Below are positions 37,851 through 49,215 of a stretch of DNA of 64,000 nucleotides, one piece after another. Position numbers and translations under genes: made by a program. Within the stretch, counting starts at the first letter, position 1; each line of letters opens with the position of its first letter. Below the pieces are notes generated by a model. The model did not search any database. It worked only from the letters and a program-made list of their open reading frames with translations, and had not been told where the DNA came from. This stretch comes from Antitrichia curtipendula. Its lineage: Eukaryota > Streptophyta > Bryopsida > Hypnales > Leucodontaceae. The stretch lies in assembly GCA_951230915.1 (NCBI GenBank), contig OX579635.1, positions 30,566,001 through 30,630,000 of the forward strand, in the 5' to 3' direction.

Positions 37851-39000
37851 TTGTGGGCATGGAGAGGTCTTCAACGTGAGAGGTCTTCCACCGTATCATC
37901 ATCCCCTTCCTAATTTTCTGAATCAAAGAGACCTTTGGATGTTCATCTGCGCAAGCACTGCTCAAGACTGCTCAAGGTTGCTCAAGTCTGCACATGGTGT
38001 GACCGCTGGGATATAACTGGGAGGACGCTTACCAGTTTCATCTGACAAAGGGGTGCTATTTCTAGGTTTGCAAGCAGGTGTGTTTACAAGCAGGTGTTTT
38101 GGGGGGGCTAAGTTTGGCCAGGTTTCAACAAGCATTTTGGATTCGCTGCAAGTCTATAGGGAATTGAAAGGATAATAACGCATCTTATTTTGCCAGATTT
38201 TCTAGCAGATTTGTTGAAAATTTGTTGCAAGTCGCTAGAAATTGTATTGTAGCTACAAAATTGACAGAAATGTTTTGCAGTATTCTACTAGAAGTAATAA
38301 CCTGAACCAAATATTTGGAGCCAACCCCAGCAAAAAAAGAAAACGACGATGAAAAATGAATGGCTGTGAGATGCTTACTATGTGATCCTTGTTCACGAGG
38401 GTCCACGGAGGGGCAGCCAGAAGTGGAGAACTCAAGAAAGATTGCCTATGGCTACTGACTTATTCTGAAAGTGCCTGTCACTGCCACACCATTTATTATT
38501 GTGTGAAGGTGTCCTATACCTGCAGGTACCTACCTGTACGTGTTGATTTATTGAACAGTAATATGACCTCTCAATCTACAATATTATTATTTTGATCTCA
38601 ATCTAGGTTCGTTTGGTACCTAGGACATTCAATCTTGTACGGTACAATCTCTAGATTCTGCATGCTCTTCTTTAACCCCTGGAGGGCTCATGACTAAGTT
38701 ATGTTTTATCAAAAAAGAAACTCTCCCAACATAACATTCAAGAGCCTTCAGAGAGGCTGCCTTTGCCTCTCTGAAGTCTTCATCCACGAAATGCATCCAC
38801 ATGTTATTAATGTATGCTTCAGGACCGAGACAATGGCAGTACATTTATGGTGCGATCTATTTTTTTGGCTAATTCTAGGACCAAATAAACAAACAAATAA
38901 TTTTAAAGATAGATGGTCTGTCAAAACCCAAAGACTTCATTGAGTATTATACCAATGAAATCTAACCATTTGCCATGAATAAGTTATTTTGATTTTTTTT
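37851..39000 (+). other. MED6 3' UTR and downstream DNA
   Basis: 37851 to about 38200 is probably 3' UTR, with a small local repeat gctcaag(a/g)(c/t)tgctcaag at 37960-37992. Beyond that no gene is seen. ttaacccctggagg at 38667-38680 looks like the left end of a TTAA element, but no matching right end was found. Confidence 0.4.
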
Positions 39001-39020
39001 GTAGAAAAGAGAAGCTCTGC

Positions 39021-39588
39021 ATGTACACTTGGGGTGGTAGGAGATAGAACAACCCATGTGGGATATGTAATTTAGAGTTTGTAATTTCTCAACCGCTCAT
39101 AGTTAAGTCTAAAGTAGGAATTGTGTTAAAATTATAATTTCAGACTTCATTTAGGCATAGTGTAATATCTTTTTTCAAAATACTTTGAACTAAAATAAGT
39201 TGTGGAATCAAGATAAGTTTCATCTCCAAAAATCCGTTTTAGATTTAGATCTTCCATTCAAAAGTTATGGACAAATTTCAGAGAGGATGTACGAAAATGT
39301 CAAAAAAAAATCCTTTTAAACCCCTCTATGAAATTTGTCTATAACTTTTGAGTGGAATATTAAAATCTCAAACGGATTTTTGTAGATGAAATTTAACTTG
39401 ATTCTCCAACTTATTTTAGCTCAAAGTATTTTGAAAAAAGTTATTTTACTATGCCTAAATGAGGTCTGAAATTATAGTTTTAACACAATTCCTACTTTAG
39501 ACTTAACTATGAGCGGTTGAGAAATTACAAACTCTAAATTACATATCCCACATGGGTTGTTCTACTTCCTACCACCCCATATGTACAT
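39021..39588. mobile_element. Large foldback (inverted-repeat) element, 568 bp
   Basis: Two arms of about 280 bp (39021 to about 39300 and about 39310-39588) are reverse complements with only scattered mismatches. For example, aacccatgtgggatatgtaa and ctcaaccgctcatagttaag on the left are matched exactly in reverse on the right. The loop is only a few bases to about 20 bases. Outer ends are atgtacac and gtacat. No coding capacity. The structure is a foldback or hairpin MITE. No convincing target-site duplication was identified. Confidence 0.9.
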
Positions 39589-40096
39589 AAAGAATTGTCT
39601 TCTAATTCCAAATCACAAAATATGTATGGCTGATAATGCAACGTGAGGGAATTTGAAATTATAGACCTCTCTGAGTTGTTTGTCATTTTTTTTAAGTTAC
39701 TTGTTTGCTTTCTGTTGAAATTGAAAGTGGTCAATTTCCCAGTAACCCGATTGTACAGTCATGACCTTGGCACTGAGCAGAAGTCTGACATTATTGACGC
39801 GTGGCTTATTAGCTAATGTTGGGTGTGGAATATTTCACACCATTTCATCCTTTGGATGAAATGATGTGGAATATACCACATCATTCCGTCAGAGGGAAGG
39901 CAGCTGCTCTTATAGCTCTTGAATGTTATGAACTGCGATTTCTGGTGTCCAGAGAAACAATGAAAAATAAATAAATAAATAAAAATTGTGTAACCAATTA
40001 TAGATTCTTCCATGAGACTTGCATGACAATTTGTGACAAAAAAAAAAAAAAAAATTCAGAAACTCTGAGACCATGTGCTCCGTACATTGTAAGATA
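39589..40096. other. Intergenic stretch with a small hairpin, no gene
   Basis: Contains a short inverted repeat catttcatcc-ttt-ggatgaaatg at about 39841-39863 inside a longer imperfect palindrome with tggaatat flanks, and a poly-A of 18 bases at 40038-40055. Nothing else recognised. Confidence 0.5.
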
Positions 40097-40100
40097 TTAA

Positions 40101-42027
40101 TCCCTACAGGCCCAAGGCCATTATTCTGTCAAAAACACTCAAAACTGTCATTTTTGTTGCATTCATTTAAGAAAAAGAAAAAGAAATGTTTTTATTAGAA
40201 TCTAACCATAGTAATTTACTTGTTTGAGATCATGTGGTAAAAATTCATGAAGTTTGATTATACAGATTAAGAAATAATAGCATTCAAAGTTGAAAAATAA
40301 AGATTTTTTGAACATTGACTTGCAATTTTAGATGACTTTGATTGCCATTTGTGGAATTTTTTTGTGCTATGGACTTTGAATAAAAAAACTTGTATGTTGA
40401 AGAATTGAGTTGAAAATCTAGGAATTCTCTTTAAAAAAAATACACACTTCATTTTTAGTTTTTAAGAAATTGTTAAACAAAAGTAGGTCCAAAATTGAAA
40501 GAAAAACTAAATTGTTAACCCATTTAGAATTGGTCGACCACTTTTTGGTCAAAATTGACACTTTTTCATTGGTAGCCAAAGCTTTAGAATTAATTTGGAT
40601 GCAAAAAAAAAGGGGTCAAATGTGGGAAATTAAGAACCAAGTGCATTGGGACAAGAATTTGGACAATTTGTACTAGCATGTGGATTTGGGGGTAGAAAAA
40701 ACAAACAAAATATTGGTTTAAAATAGAGAAATCAATATAGAAATCAGTGTTGAATTTGTCATGCATTTACTGTGGAATTCTAAGCATTCAGTGCAATTCC
40801 ATTAGTATGGTTAGACCTCTAGAATGCATAACAGTTTGGTATTTTTTTCAATATTCAACCTCATACTAGAAAACATCTTGCCCACCTCCCAAATTGACAA
40901 TGGTCCTTAATGGGTTAGTAGATCTAAGATAGGATTGAAACACAACAATCAGAATGGTGAGATTGTTCTAGAAAGCAAACTTAACCTTGTCAAACAATTT
41001 TTTTGAAAAATTGTGAAAATTGCATTCAAGAACAAATCCAAGAAGTTATTTTTTCTAGAAGATGCACAGATTGCCCAAAAAACATGATTGTTCATAAGTT
41101 TCACATCACTGATCCAAATGAAATGAATCAAAGCTTCACATGTAGACAAAAATGGGATACAGAAGAGAGGAAATTCAAATATGATTTCAAATTTTTGTGG
41201 ATTTCTTTTTCTACTTGCCAAATGAAAATTTAAGCTTCTTGTGGTATAATTTTTGTTCTGGGGCACTAATTGAAATAAAAATTATATTTTTGTGAAGATA
41301 ATGAGTTTTTTTATCTTATGAGAAAGTTTCAAAAAGTTTCACTAGGAATTGAGGCCACATGAACCTGCACAAAATCCATTTTGTCCCCCAAGGGGTGCAC
41401 TATAAAGTTTTGAGGTTTAAATTTATATGGTAGGGAATTGAATTAAGAATTGAAGAATAAAACTAAAAAAATAAGTTGATTTTTCACCTTTTTAAAATTT
41501 GTTATGTGGAAGCAATTACAAAAATGGAAGCAAAAATTAAATCACAAATATTTCTAAAATGGAATTGAAACATGGCAATCTTAATAGTGAGATTGATGCA
41601 ACAAGTAGAACTTTTTGTTTTGAAAAATTGTGAAAATTGGGTTAAAAAACAAATCCTATATATAATTTTTTTTTCAAGAAAATGCCTTGATTGCCCACAA
41701 AACAAGGCTCATCGTAACTTTCACATGCTTAATCCAAATTGAATGAACTAATGCTTTTTATGTACACTTAAATATAATTTGTAAATTGAAAAAATTGAAT
41801 TTTAAAATTTAAAATCTTTTCTCGGATGCCCAGAGTCGAGCATTTTGAACTCAAAAGGGCATATCTTCTTATATTGGCAAAGACTGAAATAAAAATTATA
41901 TTCTTAGAAAGCCAATACACTCTCTCACCTCACAAAGAAGTTTCAAGAAATTATTGTAGATTTTGACACCCTTAAAACCTCCCGAAAATTCTTAAGAAAA
42001 CATTCCAAGACTTTGCATCTTTGGGGG
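40101..42027 (+). mobile_element. Composite of two TTAA-type elements (subfamily X), E6
   Basis: Left edge TTAA|tccctacaggcc (TTAA 40097-40100), right edge tttggggg|TTAA (42028-42031). The interior reads as one element up to about 41395 (ending gtcccccaagggg, like the 3' part of the 14428 element) followed directly by the second half of another (gagattgatgcaacaag, gaaaattgtgaaaattggg). This suggests recombination between two copies or insertion plus deletion. It is interrupted by a nested element at 40519-40914. No coding frame. Confidence 0.6.
40519..40914 (+). mobile_element. Nested TTAA-type element E5, 396 bp
   Basis: Flanked by TTAA (40515-40518) and TTAG (40915-40918), with terminal inverted repeats cccatttagaa and ttccttaatggg-like ends (cccatt(a/t)agga). 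The host element continues across it: aactaaattg on the left and tagatctaagataggattg on the right are adjacent in the relatives at 14860 and 51460. No open reading frame of interest. Confidence 0.72.
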
Positions 42028-42039
42028 TTAAAACTTGAC

Positions 42040-42430
42040 ACGCTTTTAATCATAATCCTTCATGAGCTAAATTTAGGTACAATAAGATAGGAGGCTATTA
42101 AAGCAACCTTTTAAGAGCTGATTGCATTTTCAAGGAAGCTAAACTCCTTGAAACAATTTTCAGTAAATATTACTAGAAAAAATAATGGAATTGGCATCTA
42201 ATCCAAGTCATTTCATATTTTTTGGACCTTTGTGGAGTTAGTTACAAAATTTTGAAGTTGAAATGCAGTGGTTTCTAAAAGTGACCCCCTCCTGAAATGT
42301 ACAACTTTGGTACATTGAAGAAAGTAAAATGTACAGAGGTCGATTTTACAGCCCCCTACCTTACTGGATTGAGCACACAAGGTGATGTCCATCATTTCAT
42401 GTGAAGTGGATTAGACAGTGTGAATGAAAA
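42040..42430 (+). mobile_element. Short inverted-repeat element of the GTAAGGTAGG type, copy 1
   Basis: 42076-42364 is bounded by aagataggaggctattaaagc and its approximate complement gattttacagccccctacctta, an inverted repeat of about 20 bp. The interior (tttggcatctaatccaagtcatttc-like, gtacattgaagaaagtaaaatg) repeats at 42600-42910. 42040-42075 and 42366-42430 are fragments of family A (cttcatgagctaaat, gtgatgtccatcatttcatg), so the element sits inside a family A remnant. Confidence 0.65.
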
Positions 42431-42599
42431 AGATTAATTATATTGACACAGCTCGTTACTTTGGAGAATGTCAGATCTTTTGATTTGAGGAAAGGAAGTA
42501 CAAAAGTGCATAATTTATTGCACAATTATGATGAGAATTAGACTTGGATTAGATATTTTAATCATGTTTTGGAAAATTTTAAGAAAGGGTAAGAAACGG

Positions 42600-42910
42600 A
42601 AGCTTCTAATACCAGTAATTTGTAAGGTAACTAAGGTAGTTTGTTCTTAAAGGAACCTTTTATTGCATTTTGGGGGAAGCTAAACTACTTCTAGCAATTT
42701 TCACTAAATTTTTGTTGAAAAAAAATGGAATTTGGCATCTACCCAAAGTCATTTCATATTTTTGGGACCTCTGTGGAGTTAAATACAAAATTTTGAAATT
42801 GAAATGCAATGGTCACTAGAAGCAACCACCTGCTGAAGTGTACACTATTGGTACATTGAAGAAAGTAAAATGTACCTTTGTAGTAGTGGGTTGCTTTTAT
42901 AGCATACTAC
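42600..42910 (+). mobile_element. Short inverted-repeat element of the GTAAGGTAGG type, copy 2
   Basis: Same interior as 42110-42364 in direct orientation (ggaagctaaact, catttcatatttt-gggacct, gtacattgaagaaagtaaaa) with right end ttttatagcatactacctta. The left end has tttgtaaggtaactaaggtag. The two copies are about 520 bp apart. Confidence 0.6.
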
Positions 42911-43759
42911 CTTACAACTAAATCGAACAAATAAGCAATGCAACATGGTTCTCATTACTATATTGAAATTCTTTTGTAGGATCTTGTTGGTAGTCAAAAA
43001 AAAAGGATTCTAGATTATTTGAGAAAGCATCCTAAATTCTCTACCATGTGTGTTAGGGGGTTGTTTAGTGTTAGGATTTGTTGCATGTGAAAGATATATT
43101 TTGTTTGTAAGAGAACGGTCGAAATGGCAAGTCAAAAAATTTGTAATGTATCTTTTCAATTATTGAAGAAGAGATGTAAGATTGTGTGGAACAAGTTGAA
43201 TTCTTATGAATTAGGCAATCCTTTGATACATATACACAAACCATGTTACTAATTCTCCAAAAATTTAGGCACCTTTTTAATTATTTATTTTCTCACTAAG
43301 CCACTAATAAGCTATGGTAAGAGGGAAATGGTTTTCTTTATTTGTTTTAAAAAGTTTGCACCTTTGCTTATTTCACTTACTAAAAACGTTCTAGTAAGTG
43401 AAAAAAGCAAAAGTGCAAAGATAGGAACTCATGAGAAAAGTTAGGAAGATAAAAGATAAGAGATACATTAATAATAATTAATTTACTAAAATCTACCCAA
43501 AAACTACTAGTTTGATACAAGCTTTACAAAATCCAGATTGTCCTCATCGCATTTCTCACTTTAATGATATCACTATTTTTTAATTTTGAGATGTTTTATT
43601 CCTTATGATTTCTTGTCTTATATCAATGAAAATTTGATGATTTGCAAAAACTATTAATAGAAGCTTAAATGAATTTAGGAGATTCGTGAAAAAAATGAAT
43701 TGAAATGAGGTTTAATACATAAAACCATAACCCAATTTGTATAGGCGTCATAATTAATT
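42911..43759. other. AT-rich intergenic stretch, no gene
   Basis: Contains an inverted repeat tttcacttactaaaaacg-ttctagtaagtgaaaaa near 43372-43403. Otherwise no shared repeat or coding frame was recognised. Confidence 0.45.
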
Positions 43760-44540
43760 TGAAAATTCCATTCTATAAAAGTTGGGGACATTCAATTTGA
43801 TGTCCCATACAAAGAAGTCAATCATCCATCACTGTGAGTATTAATTAAACCTATACTTCAATCTTCCATTACCATGAGTACTAATTAAAACAATAAGATT
43901 TATCTATTTATAAAAAAGATGGACATAGACATACTAAATTTGACATTTTGGTTCAAGAAAAGTTAAGGATGTTGGATTTGATGTCACAATCATGCAATCC
44001 AATCTTTATAAATAATAATTAAACATACAAGATTTAGATGCATGGTTACCGGCATTCAACAAAACAAAAACCCTACATTATTCAGCAACATAAAAGGGAC
44101 ACTTGCAATCCTAAAAATTCATGATCTTATTCCCAAACACAAAACTTTGGAAATGATATTTTTTTAATGCAAGTGTACAAAACAAAAAAAGTTGTCAATT
44201 TTATAGCATTCAACTATAAGCTTTTTTTATTCAGCCGTATATGTATGGTTTTTGGGAAAATCTTATAGAAATTGATATCATAGATTGGAAGATTACACCA
44301 TTCAAAGAATGGATAGTGCAAATCAAAGTTTTTTTGGGCCTTTCCTCTAGAGTAAATTATTAAACGTTGATATATAATATAAAATAATTATAGAAATTAA
44401 AATTTGAAAAACCACATTGAAGGGAAAAATAACTAAGTTGGAAATCATGAAAAAGGGAAGTAGACAACTATTATACCTTGAAAGGATTTTTTCACTTTGA
44501 AGGCTAAATTGGTACACAAATTATACTATCATGCTTATAT
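43760..44540 (+). repeat. Repeat family C, copy 1
   Basis: Shares ordered blocks with 48640-49215: ggatgttg(g/a)atttgatgtc, tttagatgcatgg, caaaact(t/a)tggaaatg, catt(c/t)aaagaatgg(a/g)tagtgc, aaatcaaag, gggcctttc. It contains several gaatttgatgtc motifs followed by catccaatcttcca-like text. No coding capacity. Confidence 0.7.
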
Positions 44541-44554
44541 AAGTGATGGAGTTA

Positions 44555-45295
44555 TCCTTTAAATGTTTTGGATTATGTTTTCACAAAAAAAATGCTGAAA
44601 AACTGCCATTTTTAGTACAAGCAGCAAATCTTAGAAAAAAATAACATCTTTGAAAACATGTAACTGTAAGATCTTGTAGTATGTTATTTGAAAAAGGTTT
44701 AGAAAAAATTTCAGAAGTTTCCGCTTTGTAGATTGCAAGATATTAGTATTTGAAGTGACAAAATCTTTTTTTGGCCCCTACAAAAAAAGGGGCAGCTGCA
44801 TTTCACAAGGTCACATTTGCATGAAAAATTGTCCAAAATGGTGTTGCTTCTTTGGATTCATTCAGGGCAAGTTGGTTACATGCTTGAAATTTTTTAGATC
44901 ATTTGGAATTATACAACATGTAGGAAAACAATAGAAAGTAGAAAGAAGTAGAGAATGATTCAAAATACTAAATTTTTAACAATTTATTTATGGAATTGAA
45001 AAATGCCAATTCCAATGGTTGAAATGTTGCAATAAACAATCTACACTTAATGTTCTTGTTTTTGTTTTTAAATATGGAAAATTGAGCTAAATAAAAGACT
45101 TCAAAGTTTACCTTAGAGTAGAGATTCCATAACAACCCACAATCTAGAATTCTTCATACCTTTAATCTCAAAAATCAAAATAGAATGATTCATGTTGTGT
45201 GAAAATTTCAAATAAAAATAAATAAAAATTCCATTCGTAGTGAGCTACCCAAGATTGCTATATTGCCAAAAAAATGCAGTTTGGACGCTTAGAGA
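44555..45295 (-). mobile_element. TTAA-type element E7 (subfamily Y), opposite orientation
   Basis: The plus strand is the reverse complement of much of 20044-20949: ccaatggttgaaatgttgcaa against its counterpart at 20490, tagagaatgattcaaaata, acatgcttgaaattttt. The right edge on the plus strand is acgcttagaga|TTAA (45296-45299). The left edge lies near 44555 and is not sharp. No coding frame. Confidence 0.65.
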
Positions 45296-45330
45296 TTAAA
45301 TAGAATGAATTAGAAATTTCAATTAAAAAA

Positions 45331-45396
45331 AATTTAGAGATGCTGAATTTGATGTCACATTTATAAATGTGACATCAAATTCAGCATCTCCAAATT
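45331..45396. repeat. Near-perfect palindrome with a perfect 54-bp core
   Basis: 45337-45390 is a perfect inverted repeat of two 27-bp arms with no loop (centre at ttta|taaa, outer bases gagatgctg and cagcatctc). Allowing one mismatch, it extends to 45331-45396. The arms carry the gaatttgatgtcacatt motif of family C, so it is a head-to-head junction of two family C ends. Confidence 0.95.
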
Positions 45397-45482
45397 AAGA
45401 AGTCTAATCTTCCATCACTATGATTACTAATTAAACCTACAATCCATTTTGTACGTTTACAATATATCTACTTTCCTTTATA

Positions 45483-46047
45483 CTACTCCTTCCATCCCAT
45501 AATGATCTTCTTGTTGGCCTTTTGCCCAAAATGATCTTCCTGTTGCACTTTGAAACATTGGAATAGGTCAAATTTGGCTTTCTATTGCTTTTGGAGATTA
45601 GCAAAAGAACTCAGAGTAGTAGTCCCTCCCCCCTATGTCCATGCAATCATCAATCGAAAAACAAATGAAATGATTAGAATAATTAATCAACATTGTTTAT
45701 CCTCATTTTTTGCATCTCTTTGATTATTTTCCAATTGAAGGAGATGAAACTTTAAGAGGCAAAATAGAAGGCCCAACATAGTCTTGGCCACTTATTAAAT
45801 GCCTTAAATTGAAAACCTCACACTCAACAATTAAATGTCCAATGGTGCTCATGAAAATGCCCCCAAAATTTCACTTTTCAACACTCCAAAACTACTCTTT
45901 GAAAAGGGCTTTGGAGCTCAAAGTTTATTGGAAGCTAAGAGTACACTAAACTCTACTTATAGTGTGAAATAGGTCTTTAAAATGTTATTTTTAGCCTTAA
46001 TCTAGAGCATATTGTCCAATAGAAAGATCAATATGGGACGGAGGTAG
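45483..46047. mobile_element. Stowaway-like (Tc1/mariner-type) short element, 565 bp
   Basis: Ends are ctactccttccatcccata on the left and, complemented, ctacctccgtcccatattga on the right. They are flanked by TA (45481-45482 and 46048-46049). The ctcc(c/t)tccgtccca-like terminus and TA target site are hallmarks of plant Stowaway elements. Just inside, aatgatcttc(t/c)tgttg is repeated twice. No transposase frame exists, so it is non-autonomous. Confidence 0.8.
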
Positions 46048-46049
46048 TA

Positions 46050-48049
46050 ATATATAAATAATGCAAGAAGTGTCATTATATTTATCCTTTGTCTTTTCAT
46101 CTACTGAGTACTGAATTTATTTTCTTACAATTTAAAGATTAAGAACCTTTTGGGTGTAGTTGCATTGCATGAAGTTTTGTTCTAGTACTATATTAAATGC
46201 AAACTCTATTGCAATTTCATCCATCACATTTTTTTTAATGTTTTCATCCTCGTAGTTTTGCATTCATCCATTCATGCTAAATCCTAATGACATCCTTGAA
46301 GTCTTGTAGCTTGATGAAACCTTTTTATGACGTTACATTGCAATGGGCTTAGTTCTAGTCTATTGTGGGACTGGCTGGTGCAGCCACTTTTGAGTGCATT
46401 GTGACACGGATGTTACAATGCACTCAAGAAAAAAAAAATCGATTTTTTTTAATCCCCTCTGCTGAGCTCAATTAATTAAAAATTAAATTAAATATTTATT
46501 TATTTATTTATTAAAGTAGTAAATTATTGATTAATTTAAGTTATAAGTTTTCAACCCCTCCCACACTTTATAAATTTCAGGGGAGGGTGGGGTGACAATT
46601 GATATGGGACAAATCCCATGGTATTTCGTATCCGTATATTTGTATGTATCCATATCCAAATCTGTATAATACATCATCATATCATGTATCATGTACCGTA
46701 TCCCATATTCATATCAATATTCGTACTAGTATCCGTATCCATGTCAATATCCGTATCTGTACTTTTTAATTTTTTAAGATCAACGGTGTGGGAGGGGGGA
46801 GGGGAATTTTTTTTTTAATCGACGGCTCTCATTTTTTAGCACAGTGAGGGGGTGGTGGTATGAACACATACAACTCAGCCAGCCTCTTTTCACCGGATTG
46901 TAATACATGTAAGGTAGAAGGGTGTAAGACCAACAAGTTTCTTAAATGGTTCAAACGTGCCTATAGTCATCATTGTAGGATGTAAATGCGTGTCCATTGT
47001 AAATGCCTTAATTTTTTTTTCAAAAATGACATAAGACATGTACCATAGACATAATCTTGAATGATCACCTTATATACATTTGATCCATTTTAGAATCCCT
47101 TTTGGTTTTACATGCATGTACCTTATAGGATCATGACATATTATCATGATTTTTTCCATTTGGATGGCATGAATTTTGACTAGCAATTTTTCATCCAAAA
47201 TTTGACAACACTATTGAGTTTAAAATCTAGTTTTTGTCAAAGTAAAGAAAATATTGTATTTCTTATGAAGGCTATGTTGTTGCAAGTGTTGCAATGGTTG
47301 TACTGCAAATATGGTAGAATAGTAGAAAGTTGGTCTAGAACAACAATGAGAGCACAAAAACTTGGTGTTAGAGGCCCATATAGGCACCAAACTCCGGTAC
47401 ACCAAGACCAATTTTCTACTAGAGTAGAATAGCCAAACAAGGAGTTTTTTGGATTTCTTTTTAGATATTTTTTGCAAAAGAAAACAAATGATTTTAGGAA
47501 GTATTTAAGAGTTGAATTCAATGTTTAGAAAAAAATTTACATTATTTGTCACTGACTTGAAGAGCTTGTTATTCAACTACACATGATGGTTTGATTTGAA
47601 GAAGTTATAGTCATTAGGTATCTACACCTAATATTCTCCAAATAAACATTTATGAATGAGTTTCATTTTTGAATTATCTTAATTTTGGTTGGATCTTATT
47701 GGCAATTGAAAGAAGATTTCTAATTTTCTTAGCATTTAAATCTTAGACGAGGTTTAAATAAACTATCAATTTCATGATAATTATAGACTGAAATAGACTT
47801 TAGGTTCCCATATTCAAACAATATACATTTAGTGAGAATACACATGGGTTTAATAACAAGGTTGGAATTAGGTGTATTTTGCATTTATGATTTTAAAATT
47901 TAATATCACACTTCTAACCACCTTGAAAGTTGCAAAGTAAAAAAGAGTTACTAGCTTACAACATTGTTGGACATATACTAAGTAATTTCATCTACTACAA
48001 TTAAATAACGACAATACATGGTGTAGCAATATTTTATGTAAGGATTAGT
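46050..48049. other. Intergenic region with GTATCC repeats and two hairpins
   Basis: 46390-46427 is a 13-bp perfect inverted repeat (ttgagtgcattgt / acaatgcactcaa) with a 12-base loop. 46618-46765 is made of atccgtatcc / atatccgtatc short repeats, as near 17400 and 34420. 47320-47421 forms a hairpin with 17-bp arms (tagtagaaagttggtct and its near complement). Frames on both strands at 47202-47521 show no family features. No gene is claimed. Confidence 0.6.
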
Positions 48050-48579
48050 ATATGATCGTCACCTGCCATTCTTCCAATGGATGATGATATCTACTATGAT
48101 TTATCCTATTAATAAAAAAAACATACTAGGATAAATCATTACAAGAAATGAAAATTGTGGAAATTAGTACATCACGATAATATTTCATAGTGTCCTAATT
48201 TAAAATTATGATTTTGGCATATTAGTATTGTGTATATTACTACAAAAATTTAGTATCTAATTTGGTCATAATTGATGGAACACTTGTATAAAAATGCACC
48301 TAAATCACATGAAAATTGAAAATTGACTTAGGTACTTTTTAAGCGCACCTTGGCCTAATAATATGAAGGTTGCTTTTATTTTATAATAGTATAGGGACCT
48401 CCTTTTTCAACAACCAATCACAATGACCAATTGACCACACAACTAAATACACATAGAAAATTACCTCATAGAAACAAAAAGTTAACAGTTGTTGTACCTC
48501 AAAAGGAATTTTTCACCTTAAAAGCTAAATGGAGTACAAATTATATTGGTGTGATTATAGAAGTGATGGAGTTAGACCA
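48050..48579 (+). repeat. Strongly diverged family A fragment
   Basis: Blocks in the family A order can still be read: atgatatctactatgattta, ggacctcctttttc, caaccaatcacaatgacc, ggtgtgattatagaagtgatggag. Similarity to the direct copies is low but collinear. Confidence 0.5.
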
Positions 48580-49215
48580 AATGAATTAGAAACTTAAATT
48601 CAAGAAAAAATTGGAGATGTTGAATTTGATGTCGCATTTATAGAGCCTAGACAATCTTCCATCACCATGAGTACCAATGAAAACAACAATCCAATCTTCC
48701 AACACTATGAATACTAATTAAAGCTATAAGATTTACCTAATCATAGAAGTGATAGATACATATATACTGAATTTGAAATTTTGATTCAAGAATAGCTAAG
48801 GATGTTGAATTTGATGTCGCATTCAAGCAATCCAATCTTCCACCTCTATGAACAATAATTAAACCTATAAGATTTAAATGCATGGTCTTTGTAAGTACAT
48901 TCAACAAATAAAAAACATATGAAGTTATTTATTCAAAAGGCAAAAGGAACACCTACAACCCTAAAAATTTATGACCTTATTCCAAATACAAAACCTTAGA
49001 AATGGCCATTTTTAGAACAAGCATATAAATAAATAAAAAACCAAAATTTTAAGACTCAACCTTAGGATTTTATTGTTTGATTATATATGCATGATTGTTA
49101 GAAATTCTCATAAAAGGTGACATCATGGATTGAAAGATCACACCATTTAAAGAATGGGTAGTGCAAATCAAAGGTTTTGGGCCTTTCTATTAAAGTACAT
49201 TATTAAATGTTGATA
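48580..49215 (+). repeat. Repeat family C, copy 2
   Basis: Two gttgaatttgatgtcgcat motifs (48620, 48810), followed by the caaccctaaaaatttatgacc, aaatggccatttttag and gacatcatggattgaaagat blocks. Collinear with 43960-44370 and inverted with respect to 50378-50770. Confidence 0.78.

Noticed and set aside
38667..38680. ttaacccctggagg as the start of another TTAA element
   Set aside because: The left-end motif is present, but no complementary right end followed by TTAA was found downstream.
47202..47521. Overlapping plus and minus frames of 76-94 codons
   Set aside because: No domain, no start context and no splice partner. The hairpin explains the mirrored frames.
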